A DNA stretch of 64,000 nucleotides from Algoriphagus yeomjeoni (GTDB taxonomy: Bacteria; Bacteroidota; Bacteroidia; Cytophagales; Cyclobacteriaceae): NCBI RefSeq assembly GCF_003259505.1, contig NZ_QLLK01000004.1, positions 124,001 through 188,000 on the forward strand, given 5' to 3'. Positions 1 through 9,969 of this stretch are shown one piece after another; the first letter of the stretch is position 1, and the number at the start of each line of letters is the position of its first letter. The position numbers and the translations under genes were made by a program. Below the pieces are notes generated by a model that saw nothing but the letters and a program-made list of their open reading frames with translations, made no database searches and had not been told where the DNA came from.

Positions 1-309
1 CCACCATATATTTTCACCCAAAGAAATACTGCCATCCAATGCCTTTTCCCCGACATAGATAAAATGTAGGGTATTCTGTTCTACTGGCCCACCTACAAAT
101 ACTTCTTTGTCCAAAAATCCCAGGGCTTCCACAAGTTCCCCCAATTTAAGTATTGATGGTTTGTTGATAATAAGGCCAAAACTACCTTCTTCGGAATGTT
201 CACAAAGTAAAACCACAGAGCGAACAAAATTTTCGTCTTGCAAAAATGGCTCGGAAATTAAAAGATCACCAGCCTTAGGGTTACGTTGTTCATCTTTACT
301 CATTCGCAT
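1..309 (-). CDS. YqgE/AlgH family protein (UPF0301), 3' part outside window
   Basis: Reading the minus strand from the ATG at 309 gives MRMSKDEQRNPKAGDLLIS, then a segment ending in SFGLIINKP and later VFVGGPVEQ. These blocks are typical of the YqgE/AlgH family, whose biochemical role is unsettled. An ATG two codons downstream (303) is an equally good start. About 100 of the roughly 180 expected residues are visible and the frame is open to the window edge. It is divergent from pdxH, with a promoter-like element just upstream (329-358). The family call is firm; the function is unknown. Confidence 0.85.
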   Translation of the reverse strand, partial: MRMSKDEQRNPKAGDLLISEPFLQDENFVRSVVLLCEHSEEGSFGLIINKPSILKLGELVEALGFLDKEVFVGGPVEQNTLHFIYVGEKALDGSISLGENIWW

Positions 310-328
310 CTAAATTCTAAATTCTTGA

Positions 329-358
329 AAAATATAGATCATAATTTTTTAAATGCAA
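329..358 (-). promoter_or_regulatory. Bacteroidota-type promoter for the yqgE-like gene
   Basis: On the minus strand a TTG (356-358) is followed after 19 nt by TATATTTT (329-336). This matches the Bacteroidota -33 TTG / -7 TAnnTTTG pattern except for the last base. It would start transcription 10-20 nt ahead of the ATG. The call rests on pattern match only. Confidence 0.45.
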
Positions 359-406
359 TGGCTATGGTAATTTTATATCAAAGAATTTATTGATTATAAT
401 CCATCT

Positions 407-1039
407 ATGGACATCTCAGCAATACGTAAAGACTACACCATTAAATCTCTGGATATCAGTGATGTAAACGTAGATCCAATCATCCAATTCAAAGCTTGGT
501 TTGAAGAAGCTGTAATAGCTCAAGTTCTCGAAGTTAATGCTATGACTGTTTCTACAATTGGCTTAGATGGGGCCCCAAATGCCAGAATTCTTCTATTGAA
601 AGGCATCGATACCGGTTTTGTTTTTTTTACCAACTATTCTAGCGAAAAAGGAAAAGAACTTGAAAATCACAGTTTAGCTTCTTTAACTTTTTTTTGGCCC
701 GAACTTGAGCGGCAAGTGAGAATTCGTGGAAAAATTGAAAAAGTAACAGCTGAAGAATCAGATTTATATTTTTTCTCTAGGCCTATAGGTTCACAAATTG
801 GAGCCTGGGTATCACCACAAAGTCAAGTAATCGATTCAAGGGAAGACCTTAATGACCGGCTAACAGTATTCGAAAAACAGTTTACTGAAAATAGTATATC
901 ACGACCACCGCATTGGGGTGGGTACAGATTACTTCCAAATACAATTGAATTTTGGCAAGGGAGACCGAGTCGACTACATGATCGGATAAAATACGTACAG
1001 AAAGGTGATAATTGGGAAATCGTAAGATTGGCTCCCTAA
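407..1039 (+). CDS. pdxH: Pyridoxamine 5'-phosphate oxidase
   Basis: FMN-dependent oxidation of pyridoxamine/pyridoxine 5'-phosphate to pyridoxal 5'-phosphate, the last step of vitamin B6 synthesis and salvage, in the cytosol. The 210-residue length is normal. The FMN-binding block around residues 60-85 (RILLLKG, FFTNYSSEKG), the signature FWQGRPSRLHDR at 182-193 and the C-terminal RLAP are all present. The stop codon is directly followed by the stop of the convergent bshB1 gene, with no base between them, so the two transcripts must overlap or end inside each other. Confidence 0.97.
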   Translation: MDISAIRKDYTIKSLDISDVNVDPIIQFKAWFEEAVIAQVLEVNAMTVSTIGLDGAPNARILLLKGIDTGFVFFTNYSSEKGKELENHSLASLTFFWPELERQVRIRGKIEKVTAEESDLYFFSRPIGSQIGAWVSPQSQVIDSREDLNDRLTVFEKQFTENSISRPPHWGGYRLLPNTIEFWQGRPSRLHDRIKYVQKGDNWEIVRLAP

Positions 1040-1759
1040 TTACTTTAGGTCAAAAAGATTATCACTTCCTATCATTCGTTCTACTGTGAAGCCTTCTCCA
1101 TATTTCACTAGAATCTTGTGCCCAAATTCCCGAGCTCTAGCTTCTATGAATGGCAGAAATTCTGGATCTGAAATGAAACTGGCTGGTTCTTCGCTGGCTG
1201 GATCGTAAAACTGAGATTGGAATGCTAGAATACTATCAATTTTGGTTTGCCAATGCGGCGTAATATCCATCACAAAATCAGGCTCTATGTAATTGTTTTG
1301 AATGTAGTGATAAACAAATTTTGGTCTCCACGCCACTTGATCCACCCCGTTTAGCTGGGTTTTGATTTTACGAAGTCCGCTCATAAAGCATGCTGTACTA
1401 GCCAAATTAGAGCCTTTACCGTGATCAGGATGCCTATCAGAAACGGCATTAGCCAGTACAATCTCGGGTTGATATTTTCTGATCATCTCGATCAATTTCA
1501 ATTGATGAGGTTCATCATTTTGAAAATAAACATCCTGAAAACCTAAGTTTTCTCTTGCTGAAAGTTGTAAAATTTTACTTGAAGCTTCGGCTTCCTGAAG
1601 GCGAATTTCAGGAGTACCACGTGTTCCCATCTCTCCTTGAGTAAAATCAACAATTCCAACTTTATGTCCTTTAGCTACATGGGAAGCAATTGTACCAGAA
1701 CAACCTAACTCAGCATCATCGGGGTGTGCGGAAAAAACTAATATATCCAGCTTTGTCAT
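1040..1759 (-). CDS. bshB1: Bacillithiol biosynthesis deacetylase BshB1
   Basis: Zn-dependent deacetylase that removes acetyl from N-acetylglucosaminyl-malate to give the GlcN-malate precursor of bacillithiol. LmbE/PIG-L fold: metal motif HPDD at residues 12-15 and HPDH at 110-113, plus the QGEMGTRGT loop around 41-49 typical of BshB1. Full length at 239 aa. It lies 12 bp downstream of the M23 peptidase gene on the same strand and may share its transcript. Its presence indicates that bacillithiol is the low-molecular-weight thiol of this organism, as in many Bacteroidota. Confidence 0.95.
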   Translation of the reverse strand: MTKLDILVFSAHPDDAELGCSGTIASHVAKGHKVGIVDFTQGEMGTRGTPEIRLQEAEASSKILQLSARENLGFQDVYFQNDEPHQLKLIEMIRKYQPEIVLANAVSDRHPDHGKGSNLASTACFMSGLRKIKTQLNGVDQVAWRPKFVYHYIQNNYIEPDFVMDITPHWQTKIDSILAFQSQFYDPASEEPASFISDPEFLPFIEARAREFGHKILVKYGEGFTVERMIGSDNLFDLK

Positions 1760-1771
1760 TTTTTACTTTGG

Positions 1772-2815
1772 CTAGCGAACACGGAGGTTCTGTCCTATTC
1801 TTAATATTGTACGAGTTGAGATTCCATTTAACCTAGTTAGCGCACTTACTGATACACCATACTTTCTGGCTATAGAACCCAAATTTTCTCCCTTTTTTAC
1901 TTTGTGATACGCATTTGTTCTCGCTTGAACTATATTACCAAAAAGCTCAGGGGTTATTAAATAATTTTGACTTCGGATTTTATATTCCGGAAAATCGTAA
2001 ACTTTTTCTGCATCAAAGGCTAAGCCTCTATAGCGGAGTTCATAATGTAAATGTGAACCCGTACTTCTACCCGTATTCCCTCCTTTGGCTATTAGATCAC
2101 CTGCTTTTACTTCTTGCCCAATATCCACTAGTTGTTTGGATAAATGACCGTAAAGAGTTTCTAGGCCATTTTTATGTCTGATAACAATGTAATAGCCATA
2201 GCCATATCTATCGTAAGATTTCACACGGACGATACCATCAAAACCACTATAAACAGGGTCTCCAGTATTCAAATCCAAATCTGTACCGTAATGCCATCTT
2301 CTCCACCGGTAACCATATGGAGAAGTCACTGGAGTTGTTTCTAGTGGCATTTTCCAATTATATCCAAAAAACTCATCGTATAGACGAATATTTACTGAAT
2401 CGGTAAAGGTTTTTGGATCAAAATTATAAATATCAATTTTGTTAGAATCCCAGGAAGAATAATACTCAAATGCTGTCACCCATATACTGTCAATTTGGAT
2501 TTGCTCGGATACTTTTATCAGCTGATTTGTGGGTGCCCAAATCATAATATCCTGATCTTCACTAATGATAGACCTCACTCTTCCAAGGTTTACATTATTT
2601 TCAAAAATAATAGAATCTGTTACGGACGATAATGACCTAAGATAGGATTCCTGATCAAACCCCCTCAGTTCGATATTCTTCCTTTCTTGGCCTGCTCCAG
2701 CAGGTGGTGTCGTATTATTTTTCTTGATAATCTTTGGAAAAATTTGAGCATTGGCATTTAAAGCGCCAATGCTCAGATTTAAACAAAAGACTACAAATAG
2801 GATTGAATACCTCAT
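1772..2815 (-). CDS. M23 family metallopeptidase with C-terminal LysM domain
   Basis: Probable peptidoglycan endopeptidase of the cell envelope. The N-terminus is a signal peptide (hydrophobic 5-20, ANA cleavage region). The LytM/M23 core is at about residues 155-270 with Zn ligands H175 and D179 (HYGTD) and H257 in SHLHYEL, and LYGH at 221-224. A LysM domain at 303-347 should bind glycan chains. All catalytic residues are present, so it is probably active and not an EnvC-like degenerate regulator. It is 9 bp downstream of trxB, suggesting co-transcription. Confidence 0.93.
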   Translation of the reverse strand: MRYSILFVVFCLNLSIGALNANAQIFPKIIKKNNTTPPAGAGQERKNIELRGFDQESYLRSLSSVTDSIIFENNVNLGRVRSIISEDQDIMIWAPTNQLIKVSEQIQIDSIWVTAFEYYSSWDSNKIDIYNFDPKTFTDSVNIRLYDEFFGYNWKMPLETTPVTSPYGYRWRRWHYGTDLDLNTGDPVYSGFDGIVRVKSYDRYGYGYYIVIRHKNGLETLYGHLSKQLVDIGQEVKAGDLIAKGGNTGRSTGSHLHYELRYRGLAFDAEKVYDFPEYKIRSQNYLITPELFGNIVQARTNAYHKVKKGENLGSIARKYGVSVSALTRLNGISTRTILRIGQNLRVR

Positions 2816-2824
2816 CTATTAGGT

Positions 2825-3769
2825 TTAATCATTCTCGAACTCAGCCAAATATCGCTCAGCATCCAAGGCAGCCATGCAGCCCGTACCAGCAGCTGTTACT
2901 GCTTGTCGGTAGATGTTGTCTTGCGCATCTCCACATGCAAAAACTCCTTCAACGTTGGTTTTGGTACTTCCTGGGATAGTTTTGATATAGCCGGCTTCAT
3001 CCATATGAATATAATCTTTGAAGATGCCGGTGTTTGGTTCATGTCCAATAGCAACAAAGAAGCCAGAAATAGCGATTTCTGATTTTTCTCCGGTTTTATT
3101 GTTGAAGATCCTTACACCATTTACTTCATCATCTCCCAGGATCTCATCAGTCTCAGTATTCCAGAGAATTTGAATCTTAGGATTATTCATCACACGTTTT
3201 TGCATGATTTGGGATGCGCGCATCTCATCTTTACGGACAAGCATGTAAACCTTACTACAAATATTTGAAAGGTAGGAGGCTTCCTCACAAGCAGTATCCC
3301 CTGCTCCTACTATTGCGACTTCCTGGCCACGGAAAAAGAAGCCATCACAAACTGCACAAGCAGAAACACCTTTTCCATTCAATCTCGTTTCACTTTCGAT
3401 TCCTAGCCATTTAGCTGATGCGCCTGTTGAAATCAAAACCGTATCAGCATGAATAGTGACTTGCTCATCTATGACTACAGTATGAGGTTTTGTGGTAAAA
3501 TCAACACTTGTCGCCAAGCCATATCTAACTTGAGTACCAAAACGCTCTGCTTGTTTCCTAAAGTCTTCCATCATCTCCGGCCCGGTAACACTATTTGGGT
3601 ATCCTGGATAGTTTTCGACGTCATTGGTAATGGTCAGTTGACCACCTGGCTGTCCACCAGTATATAACACAGGAGAAAGTCCCGCTCTAGAAGCATATAT
3701 CGCTGCAGTATAACCTGCAGGTCCTGATCCAATGATCAAAACTTTTACTTTTTCAATTTCTGGTTTCAT
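2825..3769 (-). CDS. trxB: Thioredoxin-disulfide reductase
   Basis: NADPH-dependent flavoenzyme that reduces thioredoxin. FAD-binding GSGPAG near residues 14-19, redox-active CAVC at 138-141 followed by D142, NADPH-binding GAGDTA at 155-160, and the C-terminal FAD motif ACGDAQD. At 314 aa it is the standard low-molecular-weight bacterial type. The start MKPEIEKVKV places the Rossmann motif at the usual distance. The 178-bp gap to rpoD upstream contains the rpoD terminator, so trxB probably has its own promoter. Confidence 0.97.
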   Translation of the reverse strand: MKPEIEKVKVLIIGSGPAGYTAAIYASRAGLSPVLYTGGQPGGQLTITNDVENYPGYPNSVTGPEMMEDFRKQAERFGTQVRYGLATSVDFTTKPHTVVIDEQVTIHADTVLISTGASAKWLGIESETRLNGKGVSACAVCDGFFFRGQEVAIVGAGDTACEEASYLSNICSKVYMLVRKDEMRASQIMQKRVMNNPKIQILWNTETDEILGDDEVNGVRIFNNKTGEKSEIAISGFFVAIGHEPNTGIFKDYIHMDEAGYIKTIPGSTKTNVEGVFACGDAQDNIYRQAVTAAGTGCMAALDAERYLAEFEND

Positions 3770-3905
3770 TAATAGGTAATATTAAATCGGGCAAATTTTA
3801 TGATTTCTGCTCTAGTAACAAAGTTGCATCTTGTTAAAATTCCCTAAGCCCAGGCAAATGAGAATTTATTGACTTCTAAAAAACTAAAGCAAAATGTAAT
3901 GAAAT

Positions 3906-3932
3906 AAAAAAAGGGGGCTTAAGACCCCCTTT
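3906..3932 (-). terminator. Rho-independent terminator after rpoD
   Basis: Inverted repeat AAAGGGGG / CCCCCTTT with a 7-nt loop at 3910-3932, followed on the minus strand by a T-rich run. It starts 16 bp beyond the rpoD stop. Confidence 0.85.
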
Positions 3933-3947
3933 GTATTGTGTGCTTGC

Positions 3948-4811
3948 TTATCCGAGGTAAGGTTTCAGCGTCTTACTACGGGAAGTATGTCTCAGTCGGC
4001 GGATTGCCTTCTCTTTGATTTGTCTTACTCGCTCTCTAGTCAGATTGAATTTCTCTCCGATTTCTTCCAAAGTCATGGCATGCTCTCCGTTTAGACCAAA
4101 GTAAAGCGTGATTACATCAGCTTCTCTCTGAGTCAAGGTAGAAAGTGCTCGTTGAACTTCCTTACGAAGGGAATCATTCATCAAACCATCATCTGGCTTT
4201 TCATCACCGTCATTTTCCAAAACGTCCAAAAGGCTGTTTTCTTCACCTTGTACGAATGGCGCATCCATAGATACGTGACGACCAGAAATCTTCATGGTAT
4301 CAACAACCTCATTGGCAGTAACTTCTAGAACCTCAGCCAATTCTTCTGGCGATGGCTCACGCTCAAATTTCTGCTCAAGCTCGCTAAAGGTCTTGCTGAT
4401 CTTATTCAAAGAACCAACTCTGTTCAATGGAAGACGAACAATTCTGGATTGCTCAGCAAGTGCCTGAAGAATTGATTGTCTAATCCACCAAACGGCATAG
4501 GATATGAACTTAAATCCACGAGTTTCATCAAATCGCTGTGCAGCTTTGATCAGACCAAGGTTCCCCTCATTGATCAAGTCTCCCAAAGAAAGTCCTTGGT
4601 TCTGGTACTGCTTGGCAACTGATACTACAAATCGAAGGTTGGCTTTAGTTAATTTTTCCAGTGCCAATTGGTCACCTTCTCTAATTCTCTTGGCCAGAAC
4701 TACCTCTTCATCTGCTGTCAACAGGTCAACTTTTCCAATCTCTTGAAGATATTTATCCAGGGATTGACTTTCTCTGTTGGTAATCTGTTTGCTAATCTTT
4801 AGCTGCCTCAT
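3948..4811 (-). CDS. rpoD: Primary RNA polymerase sigma factor RpoD/SigA
   Basis: Sigma-70 group 1 factor. The 287-aa length, with region 1.2 starting almost at the N-terminus ([10 protein letters not shown] at 17-26) and no region 1.1, is the usual Bacteroidota form. Region 2 contains [19 protein letters not shown] and the -10 recognition helix AVWWIRQSI. The region 4 HTH at about 246-275 contains the [13 protein letters not shown] block. It is followed by a strong terminator and is probably a single-gene unit. This sigma factor would read the TTG / TAnnTTTG promoters noted elsewhere in the window. Confidence 0.96.
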   Translation of the reverse strand: MRQLKISKQITNRESQSLDKYLQEIGKVDLLTADEEVVLAKRIREGDQLALEKLTKANLRFVVSVAKQYQNQGLSLGDLINEGNLGLIKAAQRFDETRGFKFISYAVWWIRQSILQALAEQSRIVRLPLNRVGSLNKISKTFSELEQKFEREPSPEELAEVLEVTANEVVDTMKISGRHVSMDAPFVQGEENSLLDVLENDGDEKPDDGLMNDSLRKEVQRALSTLTQREADVITLYFGLNGEHAMTLEEIGEKFNLTRERVRQIKEKAIRRLRHTSRSKTLKPYLG

Positions 4812-4878
4812 TCAGGAATATGATTTGTGAAATTTAATAGTTTATGAAAATCAAATTAATCAAATGTTTCGATTAACC

Positions 4879-7020
4879 TTAAGAATTTGATGTTGGTTTT
4901 TCTGGTTTTGGCAATAAGGCCTTTCTTGAAAGCTTGAATTTGCCAGTTTTCTTATCTACATCGATCAATTTAACCTGTATTTCTTCTCCTGGCTCAAGTA
5001 CACCGTCCATAGTTTCTACACGCTCATGCTTGATCTCGGAGATATGAAGTAAACCATCCTTGCCCGGCATAAATTCCACAAAGGCTCCAAAAGGTTGAAT
5101 ATTTTTTACTTTACCAGTATAAGTCTCTCCTATTTCAGGCTGAGCAACGATCGCTTTGATACGGGAAAGAGCAGCATTAAGTTTATCTTGATTTGCAGAG
5201 AAAATATTGATTTTACCCTGATTATCTACTTCTTCGATAACAATAGTAGCTCCAGTATCCTTCTGGATCTCCTGAATTACTTTACCACCTGGTCCAATCA
5301 CCGCACCGATCAATTCCTTAGGAATCATCATGATAAATGATCTTGGAGTATGAGGTTTCAATTCTGCCTTAGGAGCTGCAAGAGTTTTAGTGATTTCATC
5401 CAAAATATGAAGTCTACCATCTTTTGCCTGAAGCAAGGCTTCTTTCAACACAGAATAGTCAAGTCCTTCAACTTTCAAATCCATCTGACAAGCAGTGATT
5501 CCTTTAGAAGTTCCAGTTACCTTGAAATCCATATCACCTAGGTGATCTTCGTCTCCCAAAATATCAGATAGGATAGAATATTTACCCGTCTTCGCGTCAG
5601 AGATCATACCCATTGCGATACCAGTTACTGCAGATTTGATAGGAATACCTGCATCCATCAATGCCAATGAACCAGCACAAACGGTAGCCATTGAAGAAGA
5701 TCCGTTAGATTCCAAGATGTCAGAAACTATACGGATAGTGTATGGATTCTCCTCAACTGGAGGAAGTACTTTTTTCAAAGCTCTCATGGCAAGATTACCA
5801 TGACCTACTTCTCTTCTTCCTGGACCTCTATTTGGTTTAACTTCACCTGTAGAGAAGCCTGGGAAATTATAGTGAAGGTAGAATTTGTTGTATCCTGAGA
5901 TAGTTGCACCATCCACCATCATCTCGTCCATCTTAGTACCCAAAGTACAAGTGGTCAATGATTGAGTTTCACCTCGAGTGAATACAGCAGAACCGTGAGC
6001 AGAAGGTAAATAATCAACTACAGACCAGATAGGTCTTACTTCGTCCAATTTTCTACCGTCCAGTCTCTTCTTCTCATTCAACGTCAAGTTTCTAGCAGCT
6101 TCTTTGTGGATTTTACTGAAATATGGACCGATAAGGCTTGCTTCGTATCCGTGATCTTCACCTAAGCTAGCTACGAACTCTTCCTTAATTTCTTTAATTA
6201 AAGCAGAACGCTCAGATTTATTTGCGATAAGCTTACCTACGGAAGCATATAGCTTGTCGTAAACATCTGCACGCATTTTATCGAAAAGAGCTGGATCTGA
6301 CTTCTCGTGATTGTATTCTCTTTTTACTTCTTTGCCTACAAGTCTTGTCAACTCAATTTGAGCTTGGCAATGTCTCTTGATTTCCTCATGAGCATATTGC
6401 ATCGCTTCCAGCATTTCTTCTTCTTGAATCTCGTTAGCTTCGCCTTCTACCATTAGGATGAAGTCAAGCGAACCTGCCACGATAAATTCCAAAGAAGCCT
6501 TTTCTAACTCTAAAGGAGAAGGATTTATTTTCAATTTCCCGTCTATTTTCGCTACGCGAACCTCAGAAATAGGGCCATTGAAAGGAATATCAGACACTGC
6601 AAGGGCTGCTGAAGCCGCAAGACCGGCCAATGCATCTGGAAGCACATCATCGTCACCACTGATTAAAGTAATTGCGATCTGAGTATCTGCATGGTAATCA
6701 TCAGGAAAAATTGGACGAATAGCTCTATCTACAATACGGCTAATCAAAATCTCGTAATCAGAAAGTCTTCCTTCTCTCTTCAAAAATCCTCCTGGAATTT
6801 TTCCTGAGGAAGCAAACTTCTCTTGGTAGTCAACTGACATAGGTAAAAAGTCCACCCCTTCTCCAGCTTCCTTCTTGGATACAACTGTAGCCAAAAGCAT
6901 AGCCTTTCCCATCTTCACTACTACTGAACCATCAGCTTGTTTAGCCAAAGCCCCAGTTTCTATTATAATTTCTCTGCCATCTTCTAGTGTGATGGTCTTG
7001 GTGATTAAATTCGGTAACAT
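4879..7020 (-). CDS. pnp: Polyribonucleotide nucleotidyltransferase (PNPase)
   Basis: Phosphorolytic 3'-5' exoribonuclease of the RNA degradosome. The 713 residues contain two RNase PH-like cores (the second with FTRGETQSL and [10 protein letters not shown]), an alpha-helical linker, a KH domain around 555-610 ([12 protein letters not shown]) and an S1 domain from about 623 to 692 ([17 protein letters not shown]). All domains are complete. It follows rpsO on the same strand, the classical rpsO-pnp order, but a terminator hairpin lies in the 98-bp gap, so pnp expression may depend on read-through or a separate promoter. Confidence 0.97.
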   Translation of the reverse strand: MLPNLITKTITLEDGREIIIETGALAKQADGSVVVKMGKAMLLATVVSKKEAGEGVDFLPMSVDYQEKFASSGKIPGGFLKREGRLSDYEILISRIVDRAIRPIFPDDYHADTQIAITLISGDDDVLPDALAGLAASAALAVSDIPFNGPISEVRVAKIDGKLKINPSPLELEKASLEFIVAGSLDFILMVEGEANEIQEEEMLEAMQYAHEEIKRHCQAQIELTRLVGKEVKREYNHEKSDPALFDKMRADVYDKLYASVGKLIANKSERSALIKEIKEEFVASLGEDHGYEASLIGPYFSKIHKEAARNLTLNEKKRLDGRKLDEVRPIWSVVDYLPSAHGSAVFTRGETQSLTTCTLGTKMDEMMVDGATISGYNKFYLHYNFPGFSTGEVKPNRGPGRREVGHGNLAMRALKKVLPPVEENPYTIRIVSDILESNGSSSMATVCAGSLALMDAGIPIKSAVTGIAMGMISDAKTGKYSILSDILGDEDHLGDMDFKVTGTSKGITACQMDLKVEGLDYSVLKEALLQAKDGRLHILDEITKTLAAPKAELKPHTPRSFIMMIPKELIGAVIGPGGKVIQEIQKDTGATIVIEEVDNQGKINIFSANQDKLNAALSRIKAIVAQPEIGETYTGKVKNIQPFGAFVEFMPGKDGLLHISEIKHERVETMDGVLEPGEEIQVKLIDVDKKTGKFKLSRKALLPKPEKPTSNS

Positions 7021-7070
7021 AAATAATTGTTAGTTTGCGTCGTTAGTGGTAAAAGTTTCGGTATAACCTT

Positions 7071-7110
7071 AAAAATAAAAAAGTAAGGTTCTCACTCAAG
7101 AGAACCTTAC
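7071..7110 (-). terminator. Terminator hairpin between rpsO and pnp
   Basis: Perfect 11-bp inverted repeat GTAAGGTTCTC / GAGAACCTTAC (7083-7093 and 7100-7110) with a 6-nt loop, followed on the minus strand by a T-rich run (7071-7082). It lies 8 bp after the rpsO stop. In other bacteria this intergenic hairpin is also an RNase processing site. Confidence 0.8.
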
Positions 7111-7118
7111 TAGATTGG

Positions 7119-7394
7119 TTATTTTCTGATTCCTAGCTCGGCGATGATTGATCTGTATCGCTCGATTTCTTTCTTGTGAAGGTAATCCAATAGGCTTCTT
7201 CTCTTACCTACTAGCTTCAACAAACCAAGTCTTGAGGAGTGATCCTTCTTATTTGACTTCAAATGCTCAGTCAAATGCTTGATTCTGTGTGTAAAGAGGG
7301 CAATCTGAGACTCAGGTGATCCTGTGTCAGTAGCAGATTTTAACCGTCCATGATTCTTAAATAACTCTTCTTTAATCTCTGAGGATAAATACAT
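7119..7394 (-). CDS. rpsO: 30S ribosomal protein S15
   Basis: Primary 16S rRNA-binding protein of the small-subunit platform. The 91 aa include the family signature [19 protein letters not shown] and the RRSLLDYL block. A Bacteroidota -7 element lies at 7422-7429, about 28 bp ahead of the ATG. The start is fixed by the short spacing to that promoter and by the family N-terminus ([11 protein letters not shown]). Confidence 0.96.
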   Translation of the reverse strand: MYLSSEIKEELFKNHGRLKSATDTGSPESQIALFTHRIKHLTEHLKSNKKDHSSRLGLLKLVGKRRSLLDYLHKKEIERYRSIIAELGIRK

Positions 7395-7421
7395 GTTTAG
7401 CTAAATTTTGTAAAACAACCA

Positions 7422-7429
7422 CAAAGGTA
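7422..7429 (-). promoter_or_regulatory. -7 promoter element of rpsO
   Basis: The minus strand reads TACCTTTG, an exact TAnnTTTG match, 28 bp upstream of the rpsO ATG. The expected TTG about 20 nt further upstream is only TTT-like, so the -33 element is weak. Confidence 0.45.
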
Positions 7430-7454
7430 AGATATATTTTAAGAATATGAAAGC

Positions 7455-9245
7455 TTAATTCGCTTTTGAGCGAAGAACTTTAATCCTGTTTTGAACACTT
7501 TTCCACATGCTCAAATAAAAGTCAGGTTCAAATAATCTGGAGTCTTTTCTGGCCTGCCTCACAAAAAACAACCCAAAGGGAAGTAAGCATAAAATTGAAA
7601 ACCATGTTCCAAATAAAGGATCTGTAAGCCCTTCTTTGGCCCACTTCTCCCCTGTAATGGTAAGCATGTAATAAATAATGAAGAAAATAATAGATACTAA
7701 TACAGGCATTCCAAGTCCACCTTTTTTAATAATTGCACCAAGTGGTGCCCCGATCAGAAACATTGCAAAACAAGCAAAAGCCTGAGTGTATTTCTGGTAC
7801 CATGCTATTTGAAATCTTCTATAGTCTCTTTTATAGTTCTCTATTTCAGTTTTCCTGATAGAAAAGTTGTTTTTCAAACTTCGGGAATTATTCAAAGCCA
7901 TAGTGACGGCACTTTGCTTAATTCCTCTACCTACGACTAAAGAATCAATCTCTTTTCTTTCCTTATCAGTCAGCGGAGCAGTTCGAGGTGCATTTAATAC
8001 AATTTTAGGTTCTGACTTTACAGCCGTATCACCCGAAGTAGGTTTATTTTCTACTTGCCCTTTTACAGGGGACATACTACTAGCTGATTCTTTAACGGTT
8101 CTACTGGAAGTAGCTTTAACTGACTTTAGTGAAGTGATAGCAGCGTCTTTATCCGATGTTGATAATAATCGAGATTCTGGATTTTCAGTCAAAACAGCAC
8201 CTGTGTCCTTACTGGTATTGAACTTTAAATTATCCAAAGAATCTTTTAAAGCTTCTTCTCTTCTGAATTTCTCCTGTCTTACAGAGTCATCTATAAATTT
8301 ACGTTCGGCAATATCAACTGGAGGCTCAAATTTTCTATCTCTAGTAAAAAAGGGATAGATACTTTCAGTACTTTGATAGTTTTGATAAAGCTTATCATTC
8401 AACAAAGTATTGATAGAGTCAAGACCAAGTTTGATTTGAGAGATATTTTTGATTGACCGATTAGTTGACCATGCGTCTTCTGCAGTTCTATTAAGTTTAA
8501 AGGTATTATTCAGGTCAAATACAATTTCATTTGTATCGAATGAAGTTCTGTTAAATTCTACTGGTTTTTCTTTAATACCCCTAGTTTGCCTCTCTTCACT
8601 GTAATTAATTCCTTGGAACAATGAAAGCTTCATGTAATTTTCATTGAAAAAGGGCTCCATCCTACCGGAATCTGCCAGTGTCATATTTAAATTCCCTGAA
8701 GACCCGCCTGCATGGCTGTAAATTATAATGTCTTTGAGGCCGTATTCACCTATTTTTTCATTGACCTTAATGCTGTAGCCAGGAATTCCCGCATAGAACA
8801 CTCCAGCTTTAATATCTAGCGCCGGAGATTTCATTCGAATATCATAGAGCAAACCAAAGGTTTTAAGGTTCACTTTAGGAACGAGGTAATTATTGGAGAG
8901 ATAAGCGGCAAATGATAAAAAAATTACAAAAACACCAATTGGCCGTAATGCCCGTAATAGCGAGATCCCACTACTTTTGATGGCCGTGAGCTCAAAATGC
9001 TCTCCAAGATTACCAAAAGTCATCAAACTAGAAAGTAGTACCGCGAGCGGCAGAGCCATTGGCGAAATACTAATCACAAAATAACCAATCAACTCAGCAT
9101 AGATCCAAAAGCTCAGACCTTTACCAAAAATCTCATCGAAATACTTCAGCATGTTGACGGTCAACAGGATGAAATCCACGACAATAAAAGTCAATAAAAA
9201 TGGGCCTAAAAAAGACCCAAGTATAAGTTTATCTAGTTTCTTCAT
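7455..9245 (-). CDS. LptF/LptG (YjgP/YjgQ) family permease with large internal insert
   Basis: Inner-membrane half of the LPS export ABC system. Hydrophobic segments are grouped at the N-terminus (about 12-35, 45-80, 98-122) and at the C-terminus (about 490-575), with the periplasmic beta-jellyroll domain between. At 596 aa it is much longer than the usual 360-400. The extra roughly 150 residues (about 290-450) are charged and Ser/Thr/Lys-rich and look disordered. The motif LSSLMTFGNLGEHFELTA matches the family's first cytoplasmic loop. Whether it is LptF or LptG is not decided here. It is followed by rpsO on the same strand. Confidence 0.88.
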   Translation of the reverse strand: MKKLDKLILGSFLGPFLLTFIVVDFILLTVNMLKYFDEIFGKGLSFWIYAELIGYFVISISPMALPLAVLLSSLMTFGNLGEHFELTAIKSSGISLLRALRPIGVFVIFLSFAAYLSNNYLVPKVNLKTFGLLYDIRMKSPALDIKAGVFYAGIPGYSIKVNEKIGEYGLKDIIIYSHAGGSSGNLNMTLADSGRMEPFFNENYMKLSLFQGINYSEERQTRGIKEKPVEFNRTSFDTNEIVFDLNNTFKLNRTAEDAWSTNRSIKNISQIKLGLDSINTLLNDKLYQNYQSTESIYPFFTRDRKFEPPVDIAERKFIDDSVRQEKFRREEALKDSLDNLKFNTSKDTGAVLTENPESRLLSTSDKDAAITSLKSVKATSSRTVKESASSMSPVKGQVENKPTSGDTAVKSEPKIVLNAPRTAPLTDKERKEIDSLVVGRGIKQSAVTMALNNSRSLKNNFSIRKTEIENYKRDYRRFQIAWYQKYTQAFACFAMFLIGAPLGAIIKKGGLGMPVLVSIIFFIIYYMLTITGEKWAKEGLTDPLFGTWFSILCLLPFGLFFVRQARKDSRLFEPDFYLSMWKSVQNRIKVLRSKAN

Positions 9246-9316
9246 TATTTAAACTGCTCACTAGGCAAATACGAAGCCTAGGAACTGAAGTTCAAATTTG
9301 GTAAAATCAATCGAGA

Positions 9317-9712
9317 TTACCCACCAATAATATCTTTCAATCTTGCTATCAATCCTTCCCAGATTGCGACTAGCTCATCATCCTCATAGCTATCCGAGTA
9401 ATCGATTACCTTTAAGAATAAGGTTTGGGTAAGGTCATTCTCTTCCAATTTGAACTCTATAAAAGCATGATCCGACTCATCAGGATTTTTTGGGTCGTAA
9501 AATTCAAATTTCACATGGGAATTACTTCGCTGAGAAGCTAAACGGGCATAATGATCCTCACCATCAAAATTGAAAATATAATTCTTATCCTCATTTATTT
9601 TCACTTCATCGGCAAACCACTCTTCTAATCCACTTGCAGTGCTCAAATAGTGGAAAACTATTTTTTTGGAGGCATTGATTTGATAATCAGCCACAAACTT
9701 ATTTTTAACCAT
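9317..9712 (-). CDS. START-like (SRPBCC/AHSA1) domain protein
   Basis: 131-aa single-domain protein. The N-terminal block INASKKIVFHYLSTASGLEEWFADEV and the C-terminal helix DELVAIWEGLIARLKDIIGG fit the SRPBCC fold of START-like proteins common in Bacteroidota, which bind small hydrophobic ligands or act as chaperone co-factors. No catalytic residue is evident and the ligand is unknown. It lies 71 bp upstream of the LptF-like gene on the same strand and may be co-transcribed. Confidence 0.8.
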   Translation of the reverse strand: MVKNKFVADYQINASKKIVFHYLSTASGLEEWFADEVKINEDKNYIFNFDGEDHYARLASQRSNSHVKFEFYDPKNPDESDHAFIEFKLEENDLTQTLFLKVIDYSDSYEDDELVAIWEGLIARLKDIIGG

Positions 9713-9969
9713 GATAATCGCTTTTACAGGATGTAAAAATTCATTTTTTTAAAGAACGTCAACTTGTTTTTCACAATACAAGACCTCATATTTGCATTCC
9801 CATTCGAAAGGGAGGTTTTCTGGGTTGATAATAAACGATTGTCAACTAAATCTTTTGACTGATGAAAGTGCTTTAATATAGGCATTAATTTCAAAAATCA
9901 ATACCCAAAAAATGTTTCTCACTAATTAGAAACACTTTGACGTATTTGAACCAACATTTATTAATATTT

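Noticed and set aside
107-313. Plus-strand open frame opposite the yqgE-like gene
   Set aside because: It is antisense to a clear YqgE-family coding sequence and has no protein-like pattern.
7867-8358. 163-codon plus-strand frame inside the LptF-like gene
   Set aside because: Antisense to the permease insert; no start context or recognisable domain.
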